Positions 53,801-61,608 of a stretch of 64,000 bases of DNA are shown here, one piece after another. This DNA comes from Syngnathus acus (Eukaryota; Chordata; Actinopteri; Syngnathiformes; Syngnathidae). Numbering within the stretch: the stretch's first letter is position 1; each line of letters begins with the position of its first letter. The position numbers and the translations under genes are program-made. The stretch covers positions 3,037,967 to 3,101,966 of the forward strand of contig NC_051091.1 of NCBI RefSeq assembly GCF_901709675.1, in the 5' to 3' direction. Under the pieces are notes generated by a model. That model was not told where the DNA came from. It worked only from the letters and a program-made list of their open reading frames with translations, and did no database searches.

Positions 53801-56800
53801 GCTATCAGCACCTGATATACGTATCACATTGATTTTATATTCAAGTAAATGAAGTGACTGAGTTCCGACCCGTACCTGTCTCTTTCTCCAAATCAACCGG
53901 GATAGGCCCTAACGAGGATAAGCTCAATAGAAAATGGATGGATGGATTATTCTGAGACTGCACGCTCGATTGCAGTGTGTAACTTGTCTATACGCAAACA
54001 ACAGCTAGAGCAGCAGCTACTTCAAGCGGGCATCTTCACGCTCCTGCAATGGGACCACCTCACTCGTCGGCTGAAAATGCAAACAAATTTGTCTCTAATT
54101 ACTTTACAAACACACCGTTCCTCCGGCCGGCGTGAGGAATCGGCGGCGCTGGCGCACCGCAGCATCTGCATGCCTCAGGTCTAATTAACTCACCATCTGC
54201 TGGCGATGAACTTCCGGGTAGGGCGGCGCAGAGCAGCCCGGGGGCAAATTAACCGCCTTGTCAAGAGTGCTTATCGCAACAGCTGTACACGTGCTTGGGA
54301 GGGATACGGAGATTTGTGTGGACGAGGGCCGAAGGGTCACGTGATTCCTACTTGAGTTGCAAAGGGGTGGAACATTTCTGGTAAATTTCCTTGGGATGTT
54401 GTGAAATAAATACAAATAAAATAACACTGTATATAACTTGAACACTTAACACAGTTCAAGTTACTGTGTGGCTAATCGGCAGCGCTGCCGTGCTATCGGC
54501 GAGGGTTTGTCACAAGGTTAAATCCGCCGCGTCCGGTCTATTTGCACAAGAAGCATCTGCACAAGCCGATGGAGTCGAGAGTGTTTTTCTCATCCCTGCT
54601 AACACTTGCCTCATTAGGGCTGAACCCAACGTGCCAGCTTTAGTATGCGCCGAGGTGAGCGCTACAATTCACCTCACGACCCCCCCCACCCCGTCGAACC
54701 CCCGTGGCAATTAACTCGGTCCATTCACGGCGGAAAGCAATAAACACAATTGTTATAGGCAGGGCCTTCCCAGTGGAGCCCAACAAACAATACGAGCTGA
54801 ATGTGATTGGATGTTATCCGCCAGAAGCGGTGTGCAGCGAGCACATTCCAAGTTCAGTAAGGCTGCTTCTCATCTCACAAGACTCCTTAGGTGAGCAGGA
54901 AAGGAAACGTTTGCAGCTTTTACACAGACTGTGGCCATTATCAGCGATGGCTGAAATGATTTTATTCTAAAGTGTGGGAATTTGGTGGAAATCAGACAAA
55001 ATGTCTTGGACAAGTTGCTCTTTGCGGGAGTCCTAGAAATGGCCAAAAATGATCCTCAAATGGCCACTTAAACTCAAATTCAGGGCTTGGGTTCTGGAGA
55101 CTTTTCATAGCATGTCAGGCAATGTAACTTTGAAAAAAAAATCCTTAGCACGAGATCACCTTTAAAGAAGAAATAGCTAGCGAGAAATAGCAAAAGTTAT
55201 ACTAAATTGCCCGCTTGAAAAAAGAACAACTGCAGACATTTAGGTTGTGTTTGACTACAGTGCTTCTTTTTAGGCTAGTGTATATTTTTACTGGAAAACT
55301 TTTCCATCTAAGAACGGCACTATGCAGATTCCCCGGACAGCCACAGCTGATGCGCTGGCCGCGCTGGGTGCATGTTTCGTCGTTTGTCTTTGTGTTGGCG
55401 GGTTCACGCTATCAAATGCCGCGCAGCCGTCTGGGCCTGAACCCGCTGTGTTATTTATCGTCGTTTTATCTCCGCCAGCATTTCAGGCATTGATTCCCGA
55501 AGATGCATAGAGGCGCCCGATGGGTAATGATCTGTTTCTGCTGGCATCCTTTAATTGTTCTAAAGACAACCAGATGCAAGTCAACTCACAGTCAATGTAG
55601 CTGTTTTAAACGACATGTTAGGAATAAACAACATGTATTACCAAAGAAAACAGATAGTTAGAGTGAAATGGCAATTTTAATGTGGCATTTTGGGACACTG
55701 GAATAATGTGAGCGCTAAGTGAGCCTGAGCTGTGCTCTCGTGTTTTATCTTGTGTAAGTTTCGTCGTAATCACAAGTAATCTTTGTGCTCTTTATGCTTA
55801 TTTGGCTCATTTAAAGTGCTGATGCATCCTCACAGTTTTACTTTCTTCAGGCTTGAATGAGTATTGATATAAAGCTCCTCCCTCCCCCCTTAAAGTCAAT
55901 TAAATCATATTTTTGGGCGAGGCTGCAAAATCAATGCTCATGCATTTCAAGAGGAAAAACTTGACAATACACTGAAATGCCCTTACTCCCTCCCCCTCTC
56001 CCATTTTGCTGTGTGTGTGCGCTCAGAGAAGTCTAAAAAATTACAATGTGGCGCTCATTGGAAAATCCATCATGCTGAGGGCATGTGTTTTTATACAACA
56101 CAGACTATTACCTATGTTCCATCAATGTTCATTCAGTTTGTTTCCAAATCAGAGCTCCCCAAAGTAGACGATCAAAGAAGACCGATTGAACAAAGTTATT
56201 GGACTGAGACAACCACCAGAAAATGATGATGATGATAGAACGTTATTCATCCCGCAGCAGGGAAATTTACTTGTCACAGCAGTGCATACGAGTGCAAGAA
56301 TACAAGTGCCAACATTTACAAAATACAAAACAACAAGAAGCGTTAAGAAGTGTTCATTTGAAACCTACAGACTGGATAGAAACAACAGGAGAAAGATGGC
56401 GGCAGGAAAACATACCACAACACGGCAAAAAGATAACGAGATCATGTCTCATCATCGTCTTCTTCATTAAATGTCTCTCTTGAGCACAATAGCTTGCCCA
56501 CCCCTAACCATCGGTTTTCCCTTTGTCCCCTGTAAGGTTTGATTCAGACGGGTTGATGATTAAACCTCCATACTGGAGGCGAGATGTTTTTCGGACCGTC
56601 CTTTGACTGAATCTTTCGTAACCCTTTCTGCCCCCCCTCCCCCTCAGTCCTCGTCTTGCTCATCCTGACTCTCAAACGCCACCGGAAAGGCCAGCGGATG
56701 GCTGAGGACGAGGAGGACATGCGGGACAACGTCATCAAGTACAATGACGAGGGCGGCGGTGAACAGGACACTCAGGCCTACGACATGAGCGCCCTCAGGA

Positions 56801-57186
56801 ACCTCTACGACTTCCCCGAGTCCAAGAGCGCCGCCGCCTCCGCCGACTCGGTCCCGGAAATCCACACGCTGCCGCAGTGGTTTCAAGCGAACCGTTTAGC
56901 GGGCGGGGCGGCGGAATCGTGCTCGGCCGCTGACTTCTCGCTCTTCAAAGGTTACATCCGCAAAAAGGTGGAGCAGGCCGACGCTGATCTGTCGGTGCCG
57001 CCGTATGACTCGTTCCAGACGTACGCCTTTGAGGGCACGAGCTCGCCCGCCCTGTCGCTCAGCTCCATCCACACACTGTCCACCACGTCCGATCAGGATT
57101 TCTCTTACCTCAGTGACTGGGGGCCGCGATTCCGGCAGCTGGCGGGCTACTACGCGCCGGGAAAACCCGATGAGGACGGGTCCTAG
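22417..57186 (+). CDS. cdh22: Cadherin-22 (PB-cadherin), type II classical cadherin; full coding span of 12 exons
   Basis: This is a calcium-dependent homophilic adhesion receptor of the plasma membrane. Twelve GT-AG exons join in frame to 2,397 nt, giving 798 residues and a TAG stop. Seen in the protein: a hydrophobic signal peptide (about 1-25), a short propeptide ending in furin site RVKR (43-46), then a mature start GWVW whose two tryptophans (48, 50) are the type II strand-swap residues. Five EC repeats follow, with calcium-linker motifs DINDSEP (144-150), DVNDNPP (253-259), DVDEPP (367-372) and DVNDNPP (472-478). The transmembrane helix is about 606-628. The tail has a p120-type juxtamembrane segment ([10 protein letters not shown], 652-661) and a beta-catenin-type C-terminus (733-785). 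N-glycosylation sequons lie at N447, N457 and N593. I chose cadherin-22 over cadherin-8 or -11 because the EC1, linker and tail wording (for example [11 protein letters not shown] and [11 protein letters not shown]) fits CDH22 as I remember it; no alignment was run. Human CDH22 is somewhat longer because of a Gly-rich tail insertion that is absent here. Confidence 0.93.
22624..26543 (+). other. cdh22 intron (3,920 bp)
   Basis: gtaaga donor and attacag acceptor. It holds a 17-bp perfect inverted repeat (22952-22996, listed separately) and interrupted GT/CA runs near 25448-25470 and 25600-25612. I see no coding sequence in it. Confidence 0.85.
22952..22996. repeat. Perfect 17-bp inverted repeat (hairpin) in intron
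   Basis: The arm TTATCACATCATTTGTC (22952-22968) is matched exactly by its reverse complement at 22980-22996, with an 11-nt loop. Flanking ggc and gcc could extend the stem after a small internal loop. It could be a small structured RNA, a decayed MITE or chance; nothing here decides. Confidence 0.8.
26544..26838 (+). CDS. cdh22: cdh22 exon: most of EC1 and the EC1-EC2 linker
   Basis: 295 nt, the usual length of this exon in classical cadherins, ending in phase 1 (ATA G|gtaaga). Encodes residues 70-167 plus one base. It contains the GEGAG turn, LDRE (109-112) and the calcium-linker motif DINDSEP (144-150). GC content and codon use are clearly richer than the surrounding intron. Confidence 0.96.
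27583..27607. repeat. Poly(A) run, 25 nt
   Basis: Uninterrupted A homopolymer inside an intron. No retrotransposon body is recognisable upstream of it. Confidence 0.9.
31460..31480. repeat. 21-bp palindrome
   Basis: Arms ATGTACGTTT and AAACGTACAT flank a central T. It is intronic and has no known role. Confidence 0.8.
33386..33505 (+). CDS. cdh22: cdh22 exon: start of EC2
   Basis: 120 nt, the canonical size, phase 1 at both ends. Encodes residues 168-207 ([20 protein letters not shown] and onward, then [10 protein letters not shown]). The DADDPSYG stretch supplies EC2 calcium ligands. Donor gtaagt. Confidence 0.95.
33506..36145 (+). other. cdh22 intron (2,640 bp)
   Basis: gtaagt donor, ctatcattag acceptor. 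It has a T-run near 35815-35830 and a pyrimidine tract before the acceptor. Nothing else is recognised. Confidence 0.85.
36146..36313 (+). CDS. cdh22: cdh22 exon: rest of EC2 and the EC2-EC3 linker
   Basis: 168 nt, the canonical size, phase 1 at both ends. Encodes residues 209-263 with [25 protein letters not shown] and linker [11 protein letters not shown]. The GGLSG(S/T)TTV wording is typical of type II EC2. Donor gtgagt. Confidence 0.96.
36314..37492 (+). other. cdh22 intron (1,179 bp)
   Basis: gtgagt donor, ggccactag acceptor. A short (TAAA)n run lies at 36366-36384. Nothing else is recognised. Confidence 0.85.
36366..36384. repeat. (TAAA)n microsatellite
   Basis: About five tandem TAAA tetranucleotides, just inside the intron. 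Confidence 0.8.
37493..37674 (+). CDS. cdh22: cdh22 exon: first part of EC3
   Basis: 182 nt. The split codon A|AG gives Lys264, followed by [19 protein letters not shown] and [14 protein letters not shown]. Encodes residues 265-324 and ends in phase 0 at AAGAAG|gtatca. The GENTDMSY wording is close to remembered cadherin-22. Confidence 0.95.
37675..38299 (+). other. cdh22 intron (625 bp)
   Basis: gtatca donor. The acceptor cccccctacag sits after a T8C8-type tract. No other feature. Confidence 0.85.
38300..38556 (+). CDS. cdh22: cdh22 exon: rest of EC3, EC3-EC4 linker, start of EC4
   Basis: 257 nt, phase 0 in and phase 2 out (GTC AG|gtataa). Encodes residues 325-409. Key stretches are [30 protein letters not shown] and [20 protein letters not shown]. 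The DVDEPP linker in place of DVNDNAP is normal for type II cadherins between EC3 and EC4. Confidence 0.95.
38557..40389 (+). other. cdh22 intron (1,833 bp)
   Basis: gtataa donor (weak at +4 to +6), gctccag acceptor. It contains a T-run near 39130-39146, a GC/GT-rich run near 39428-39450 and an A-run near 39998-40010. No coding sequence. Confidence 0.85.
40390..40526 (+). CDS. cdh22: cdh22 exon: EC4 core
   Basis: 137 nt, the canonical size. The split Arg410 is followed by [20 protein letters not shown], then [18 protein letters not shown] (438-455). The N447-I-T sequon is conserved in the family. Ends in phase 1 (GCC G|gtatgc). Confidence 0.95.
40527..45100 (+). other. cdh22 intron (4,574 bp)
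   Basis: gtatgc donor, ccccatgtag acceptor. It contains a 21-A run (43232-43252), a C-run near 43000 and a short CA run near 43861. No coding exon is supported. Confidence 0.85.
43232..43252. repeat. Poly(A) run, 21 nt
   Basis: A homopolymer in an intron, with no recognised element body. Confidence 0.85.
45101..45222 (+). CDS. cdh22: cdh22 exon: end of EC4 and start of EC5
   Basis: 122 nt, the canonical size. The split codon gives Asp456, then [30 protein letters not shown] and [10 protein letters not shown] (to residue 496). It carries the EC4-EC5 calcium linker DVNDNPP and an N-H-T sequon. Ends in phase 0 at CAG|gtaatt. Confidence 0.95.
45223..49511 (+). other. cdh22 intron (4,289 bp)
   Basis: gtaatt donor, cctctccgcag acceptor. 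It has an A-run near 45558-45575. I see no coding sequence or recognisable element. Confidence 0.85.
49512..49629 (+). CDS. cdh22: cdh22 exon: EC5 middle part
   Basis: 118 nt, the canonical size, phase 0 in and phase 1 out. Encodes residues 497-535: [20 protein letters not shown], then [19 protein letters not shown]. The [13 protein letters not shown] wording closely follows remembered cadherin-22 and -24. Donor gtgaca. Confidence 0.94.
49630..51796 (+). other. cdh22 intron (2,167 bp)
   Basis: gtgaca donor, cgcaacctag acceptor. A (CA)n run lies at 50796-50824, with looser CA-rich DNA at 50400-50430. No coding sequence. Confidence 0.85.
50796..50824. repeat. (CA)n microsatellite
   Basis: Nearly 15 uninterrupted CA dinucleotides in an intron. 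Confidence 0.9.
51797..51946 (+). CDS. cdh22: cdh22 exon: end of EC5
   Basis: 150 nt, phase 1 at both ends. The split Asp536 is followed by [40 protein letters not shown] and TIHICGCDT (to 585). The CxC pair belongs to the membrane-proximal EC5 disulfides. It is separated from the next exon by only 194 bp; together the two make 252 nt. Confidence 0.94.
51947..52140 (+). other. cdh22 short intron (194 bp)
   Basis: gtgagc donor, ttcttttacag acceptor; the shortest intron of the gene. In type II cadherins as I remember them, the end of EC5 and the start of the transmembrane helix share one exon of about 252 nt (150+102). This may therefore be an added intron. Confidence 0.8.
52141..52242 (+). 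CDS. cdh22: cdh22 exon: pre-membrane stalk and first half of the transmembrane helix
   Basis: 102 nt, phase 1 at both ends. Encodes residues 586-619: [20 protein letters not shown], then [14 protein letters not shown]. The SPGALIALL start of the helix is typical of type II cadherins. N593-A-T is a glycosylation sequon. Donor gtaagc falls inside the helix. Confidence 0.94.
53898..53948 (+). mobile_element. Fragment of a fish SINE/LINE 3' tail with GGAT repeat
   Basis: The words gggataggccc, gaggataagc and aaaatggatggatgga follow the familiar end of a dispersed teleost repeat (GGATAAGCGG..AGAAAATGGATGGATGG). Only the last 50 bp are recognisable. The family name is not certain. Confidence 0.55.
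56225..56285 (+). mobile_element. Possible LINE/SINE-tail-like fragment
   Basis: The words attcatcccgcagcagggaa and atttacttgtcacagcag resemble a common fish repeat (ATTAATCCCGCAGTGGGGAAATTCA-like). A short ATG/GAT run precedes it. The assignment is from memory only. Confidence 0.35.
56648..57186 (+). CDS. cdh22: cdh22 last coding exon: second half of the helix and the cytoplasmic tail
   Basis: 539 nt including the TAG stop. The split Val620 continues the helix (LVLLILTL), followed by basic KRHRKGQR. The juxtamembrane segment [20 protein letters not shown] is the p120-catenin site. [19 protein letters not shown] and [18 protein letters not shown] are the beta-catenin-binding end. The stretch between them (675-715) is Ala/Ser-rich and is shorter than the Gly-rich linker of mammalian CDH22. 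Confidence 0.96.
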
Positions 57187-57462
57187 CAGAGCGTCCCGTC
57201 CTGCCGAGAGACTTCTTCTTTATTCTCCTCTTTCTTTATCCAGTGTTTTTCCAAACCACGGAAAGACCTCCTTATCTCACTTGGTGTCTCTGACCCGGTT
57301 TTAGCTTTCCTGAGGGACTTTATTTGGGAATTGAGTGTGACAGGCGTGAGAGAAAAGAGATGTCAGCTTCACGGAATTGCCGTTTTGCAAACGAAAGGAG
57401 AAAGCAGCAGGAAATATTCCTGTAAATCTTTGAAAGCAGCAGGAACATCTGTGTGTCTCGCT

Positions 57463-57757
57463 CTATGTGGATAAAAGTAGTGGGACACACATTTTCTTCA
57501 ATGAGTTTATCAATAACGAGTCAGACAAGAAGAATTTTCAACACAGGTTAGGATAATGGGCCTCGAGGGCTGAAGTTTGACACCTGTGATGGAGAAAAAA
57601 AAAAATCCACACTGCATAGTTTGCACACCATTGTTTTGTTTAAATGGTGCCAATATCAACAGAAGTTCATGGACATTACACATTGAGCATGTCAAGAACC
57701 ACATTTAAGAAGAAAAAAAACAAACAAACAAGTGTCCCAATATTTTTGTCCACTTAG
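57463..57757. mobile_element. Tc1/mariner-like MITE in the 3' UTR, with a nested hAT end
   Basis: Imperfect 26-bp terminal inverted repeats: ctatgtggataaaagtag followed by tgggacac on the left (57463-57488), and gtgtcccaatatttttgtcc followed by acttag on the right (57732-57757). TATGTGGACAAAAGTATTGG-type ends are, as I recall, typical of Tc1-like elements in fish. Inside lies a short hAT-type terminus (57558-57587, read as caggtgtcaaact on the minus strand). Confidence 0.7.
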
Positions 57758-57934
57758 TGGTTACTCTCAGATGGGTGGCATCATTTGGTCTTTTTTGTTT
57801 TCACACTGGATGCCACAGAAAGACAACCCTTCAAAAAACTGATATTTTTTAGAGGGTCGTTGATATTTATCTATTTATTTTCTTTTGTATTTATTTATTT
57901 ACACGGACTAAATGGAATTTGGTACCAGAAGGGA

Positions 57935-57940
57935 AATAAA
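57935..57940 (+). promoter_or_regulatory. Polyadenylation signal AATAAA (proximal)
   Basis: A perfect AATAAA about 750 nt after the stop codon and just downstream of the MITE. A candidate for a shorter transcript. Confidence 0.4.
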
Positions 57941-58253
57941 AATACAAAAAAAAACAAGAAATGAAGGTCATATGTAACTTTGGACTATATTTGAATTTTC
58001 TTTTTTTTCTATAAACTCTTTTATGAAAAACATAATGCGAGATGGACGGTTTGTAAAAAAAAAAAAAAAAAAAAGAAAACAAGAAAGAGAACCTTTCTTT
58101 GCCTACTTGTGTTTTGGAGATGGGGGTGCAAAACAATTTTTAAGTTGAATTTTTTTGTCGCTGTTCTTTCAGTTGACAAAGCTAATTTGAAACGCAAATA
58201 TTGCAGACATTTGAATTACCAATTTGATGTTCTATTATTTTGTTCGTGTGTTT

Positions 58254-58279
58254 AAAAAAAAAAAAAAAAAAAAAAAAAA
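58254..58279. repeat. Poly(A) run, 26 nt
   Basis: A homopolymer in the proposed 3' UTR. It would prime oligo-dT internally in cDNA data. Confidence 0.9.
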
Positions 58280-58447
58280 GTTAATATTGTATCATGAAAT
58301 GTTTACTTTGCACTTCATTTTATGTACATGAAGGGACAGTGGTTTAAAGGTACGATGACTAACTGGTCGCATCCTCCTTCTACCTACAACCTGTAATTCA
58401 TGTTGACCTCAATGTATGGAAAACTGATCAAAAGAGGGAAAAATCCA

Positions 58448-58453
58448 AATAAA
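58448..58453 (+). promoter_or_regulatory. Polyadenylation signal AATAAA (distal)
   Basis: A perfect AATAAA about 1.26 kb after the stop. GT/T-rich DNA follows within 40 nt (tttgtgtgg), as expected downstream of a cleavage site. Confidence 0.5.
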
Positions 58454-58475
58454 TATTTAATTTTTTGATAAAACA

Positions 58476-59291
58476 TATTTGTGTGGACTCAGTTAAATTC
58501 ACAAACTTGCATGGTTATTTTCCCATGCAATACTGTCCTAAAAAATTTACTCACGTAATGTCACAACTTTGCAGTCAGTAAATTACTTTCATTCTGTTTT
58601 TTTTTTGTATTGTTTTAAAAAAATACTTTATCATTTTACAATTACAAGTTTACTCCCGTCATGTGGATTCACGTGCATTTGATTATCCATCATCATCCAT
58701 TTGCGATGAAGTCTCCTGAGTTGCGAGTCTTTGTGCAGCTCCAATGTGTGTCTTGTCAGAGGGGAAGGATTCACAGATGGATCCTGGATGGAAACAAACG
58801 GAGCATTTGACATGCACAATCAAACAAAGACCCTTCTGTCATCCCGCCCCCGCCCCCCCCCTAAGGCTACCTTCTGCCAAGCAGCCGCAATTGTCGTGGC
58901 CATCGGAGGATGTCGAGGCGCGAGCTGCCTTTCATCTTCCTCATCTGTGTTCATATTCAAAGCACAACAACAAAAGAGCTGCTTTTTACAAAAATCGACA
59001 GGGAAGCCCAGGCGGCCACGACAAAATGTGTGTGTGGCACTGGGTAACTTCATACCATTCACATTTGTCAGGAGCAACTTGGAACTCAGGTGCCACGTGG
59101 CCGCTTGATGGACTTTTGACCTTTGTTGACTTTCATTGAAGCATTCAAAATGTAGAGGTGTGACAACCAAAAGGATTTGAAATATTCTTTGCTGAAAAGA
59201 TAAGTACTTCATTTCGAACTCAATTGTATCCTTCCACTTTAGAATGTATTGGAGCAATATCTGAAGGAAATGCCACTTTTATAGCCTACTT
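58476..59291. other. Intergenic DNA downstream of cdh22
   Basis: A C-run lies near 58850-58861. Short frames at 58731-59257 overlap on both strands and show no family resemblance. Confidence 0.5.
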
Positions 59292-59746
59292 CAGTGTTTC
59301 CCAACCTTTTTTCATTCACGGCACACCTTTTCATTGGAAAAAATCTCGAGGCACAACACCAACAAAAATCTGTTAAGTGTTACACCAGCTTCTATATTAA
59401 AATCAGTTATATTACAACAAAAGATGTAAAGTTATATTCCTATATATGTATGGAGAGTCGAATAATTGAATAAAAATAAATACTAAATATTCTTTAGTCT
59501 TTATTCTTTAATATAAAAAATCAACCCTGATCTTAAGCTCCCAAGAGGGCAAGGAAAAACTAAAAAAAAAACTACTAAAAGAAAGAAATAGTCGTATTAT
59601 TTTATTTCATCGTATTTATGTATTTATTATAAATGTATTATTTACATATTTATATAAATGTATTATTTATTCATATAAAGGCCGGTCCGCGAAAATATTT
59701 CTGACACGTAACCGGTCCGTGGTGCAAAAAAAGTTGGGGACCACTG
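59292..59746. mobile_element. hAT-type MITE, complete at both ends
   Basis: Starts cagtgtttcccaaccttttt and ends aaaaagttggggaccactg, giving inverted termini of about 20 bp. Next to the termini are cacggcacacc on the left and accggtccgtggtgc on the right, both typical of fish hAT-type elements. The inside is AT-rich. No clear 8-bp target duplication is seen (gcctactt versus atttgctt). Its right end coincides with the start of the first tRNA-like unit. Confidence 0.75.
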
Positions 59747-59801
59747 ATTTGCTTGTGAGCTGCTCCATAAAACCATGTATATTCCATGCAATGTGAGCGA
59801 G

Positions 59802-59872
59802 GGTTCCATAGTGTAGTGGTTAGTGCTCTAGATTCTCACCCCGGTGACCTGGGTTAAAATCACAGTGAGATC
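59802..59872 (+). pseudogene. tRNA-like segment, copy 1
   Basis: 71 nt, anticodon position CTC. Box B is damaged (ggttaaaatca). Confidence 0.7.
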
Positions 59873-59997
59873 TAAAATATTTTATCATAGAAAAATTTGC
59901 AACACAGTTGCTTGTGTGCTGCCCCATATAACCATTGTAACTATTTGCTTGTGAGCTGCTCCATAAAACCATATATATTCCCAACAATGTGAGTGAG

Positions 59998-60070
59998 GCT
60001 TCCATAGTGTAGTGGTTAGTTCTCTGATCTCTTACCCCAGCGACCCGAGTTCAATCCTATTGGGTTGTAA
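59998..60070 (+). pseudogene. tRNA-like segment, copy 2
   Basis: Anticodon position CTT. The T-arm is altered (gagttcaatcctattggg) and the 3' acceptor strand has diverged. It lies just before the telomere-like block. Confidence 0.65.
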
Positions 60071-60138
60071 AATATTTTATCGTAGAAAATTTGCAACACA
60101 GTTGCTTGTGTGCTACCCCATATAACCATACACCTCCC

Positions 60139-60745
60139 TTAGGGTTAGGGCTAGGGCTGGAGTTAGTGCTAAGGTTAGAGCTAGGGTTAGGGTTTGAGCT
60201 ACGGTTAGAGCTAAGGTTAGGTTTAGGGCTGGGGTTAGGGTTAGGGTTTGAGCTAGGGTTTGGGATTAAGGTTAGAGCTAGGGTTAGGGTTAGGGTTAGA
60301 GCTAGGGTTATGGTTAGGGTTAGAGCTAGGGTTAGGGTTAGAGCTAGGGTTAGAGCTAGGGTTAGGGTTAGAGCTAGGGTTAGGGTTAGAGTTAGAGCTA
60401 GGGTTAGGGTTAGAGCTAGAGCTAGGGTTAGGGTTAGGGTTAGGGTTAGGGGTTAGAGCTAGGGTTAGGGTTGGAGCTAGGGTTAGGGGTTAGGGTTAGA
60501 GCTAGGGTTAGGGTTAGAGCTAGGGTTAGAGCTAGGGTTAGGGTTAGAGCTAGGGTTAGGGTTAGAGGTATGGTTAGGGGTTAGGGTTAGAGCTAGGGTT
60601 AGGGTTAGAGCTAGGGTTAGGGTTAGGGTTAGGGGTTAGAGCTAGGGTTAGGGTTGGAGCTAGGGTTAGGGGTTAGGGTTAGAGCTAGGGTTAGGGTTAG
60701 AGCTAGGGTTAGGGTTAGGGTTAGGGTTAGAGTTAGAGCTAGGGT
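60139..60745. repeat. Telomere-like hexamer array
   Basis: About 600 bp built almost wholly from the hexamers TAGGGT (the vertebrate telomere repeat) and TAGAGC, typically one TAGAGC after every one to three TAGGGT. A few 7-mers (aggggtt) and degenerate units occur at the left end. It is interstitial and sits exactly where a tRNA-like unit would have its spacer. Confidence 0.92.
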
Positions 60746-60781
60746 CCATAAAACCATATATTTTCCATGCAATGTGAGTGA

Positions 60782-60832
60782 GGGTTCTATAGTGCAGTGG
60801 TTATTCCTCTGGACTTTCAACCCAGTGAGAAC
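60782..60832 (+). pseudogene. tRNA-like segment, copy 3, T-arm deleted
   Basis: The D-arm and anticodon arm are present (ggactttcaacccag), but about 20 nt covering the T-arm and box B are missing before tgagaac. This unit cannot be a normal Pol III gene. Confidence 0.75.
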
Positions 60833-60953
60833 AAAATATTTTATCATAGAAAAATTTGCAACACAGTTGCTCGTGTGCTGCCCCATATAACCATCACTAT
60901 TTGCTTGTGAGCCGCTCCATAAAACCATATATATTCCATGCAATGTCAGCGAC

Positions 60954-61024
60954 GGTTCGATAGTGTAGTGGTTAGTACTTTGGACTCTCACCCCAGTGAC
61001 CCGGGTTCAAATCCCAGTGAGCCC
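60954..61024 (+). pseudogene. tRNA-like segment, copy 4
   Basis: 71 nt with intact box A-like tagtgtagtgg and box B ggttcaaatcc. Anticodon position CTC. Acceptor pairing is partial (GGTTCGA with TGAGCCC). Confidence 0.72.
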
Positions 61025-61145
61025 TAAAATATTTTATCATATAAAAATTTGCAACACAGTTGCTCGTGTGCTGCCCCATAGAACCATTATATTTGCTTGT
61101 GAGCTGATCCATAAAACAATATATGTTCCCAGCACTGTCAGTGAG

Positions 61146-61216
61146 GGTTCCATTGTCTAGTGGTTAGTGCTCTGGACTTTCACCCCAGCGACCTGGGTTC
61201 AAATCCCAGTGAGACC
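61146..61216 (+). pseudogene. tRNA-like segment, copy 5 (best preserved)
   Basis: 71 nt. Acceptor GGTTCCA pairs with TGAGACC at six of seven positions, counting a G-U. The D-arm is gtctagtggttag. The anticodon stem-loop is CTGGA/CTTTCAC/CCCAG with TTC at 61179-61181. The T-arm CTGGG/TTCAAAT/CCCAG is perfect. TTTT follows within about 10 nt. No intron. It resembles tRNA-Gln outside the anticodon loop; it could be a living gene, but the A-C pair closing the loop and the acceptor mismatch argue for a derived copy. Confidence 0.7.
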
Positions 61217-61341
61217 TAAAATGTTTTATCATCGAAAAATTTGCAACACAGTTGCTCGTGTGCTACCCCATATAACCGTTGTAACAATTTGCTTGTGAGC
61301 TGCTCCATAAAACCATATATATTCCACGCAATGTGAGTGAG

Positions 61342-61412
61342 GGTTCCATAGTGTAGTGGTTATTCCTCTGGACTTTCACCCCAGCGACCCAGGTTCAAAT
61401 CCCAGTGAGACC
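61342..61412 (+). pseudogene. tRNA-like segment, copy 6
   Basis: 71 nt, anticodon position TTC. Box B aggttcaaatcc is intact and a T-run follows in taaaatatttta. Confidence 0.7.
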
Positions 61413-61537
61413 TAAAATATTTTATCATAGAAAAATTTGCAACACAGTTGCTCGTTTGCTTCCCCATATAACCGTTGTAACTATTTGCTTGTGAGCTGCT
61501 CGATAAAGCCATATATATTCGATGCAATGTCAGCGAG

Positions 61538-61608
61538 GGTTCCATAGTGTAGTGGTTATTCCTCTGGACTTTCACCCTGTCGACTCGGGTTCAAATCCCA
61601 GTGAGACC
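61538..61608 (+). pseudogene. tRNA-like segment, copy 7
   Basis: 71 nt, anticodon position TTC. The 3' anticodon stem is altered (ccctgt). Box B is intact. Confidence 0.68.

Larger units (their letters stand above)
52243..56647 (+). other. cdh22 last intron (4,405 bp)
   Basis: gtaagc donor; the acceptor cccctcag follows a C-rich pyrimidine tract. It holds a fish repeat tail at 53898-53948 and a LINE/SINE-tail-like piece near 56225-56285, next to a short GAT run. No coding sequence. Confidence 0.85.
57187..58475 (+). other. cdh22: cdh22 3' UTR (end inferred)
   Basis: AT-rich non-coding DNA after the stop. It contains a Tc1-like MITE (57463-57757), several A-runs, and AATAAA signals at 57935 and 58448. 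I take the distal signal as the likely end; the proximal one would give a shorter form. Confidence 0.55.

Noticed and set aside
58731-59257. Three overlapping frames of 125-145 codons downstream of cdh22
   Set aside because: They conflict with one another and show no conserved motif. Probably chance in intergenic DNA.
60091-60493. Long open frames rich in Leu-Gly or Arg-Val
   Set aside because: They are translations of the telomere-like hexamer array, open only because the repeat lacks stops in those frames.
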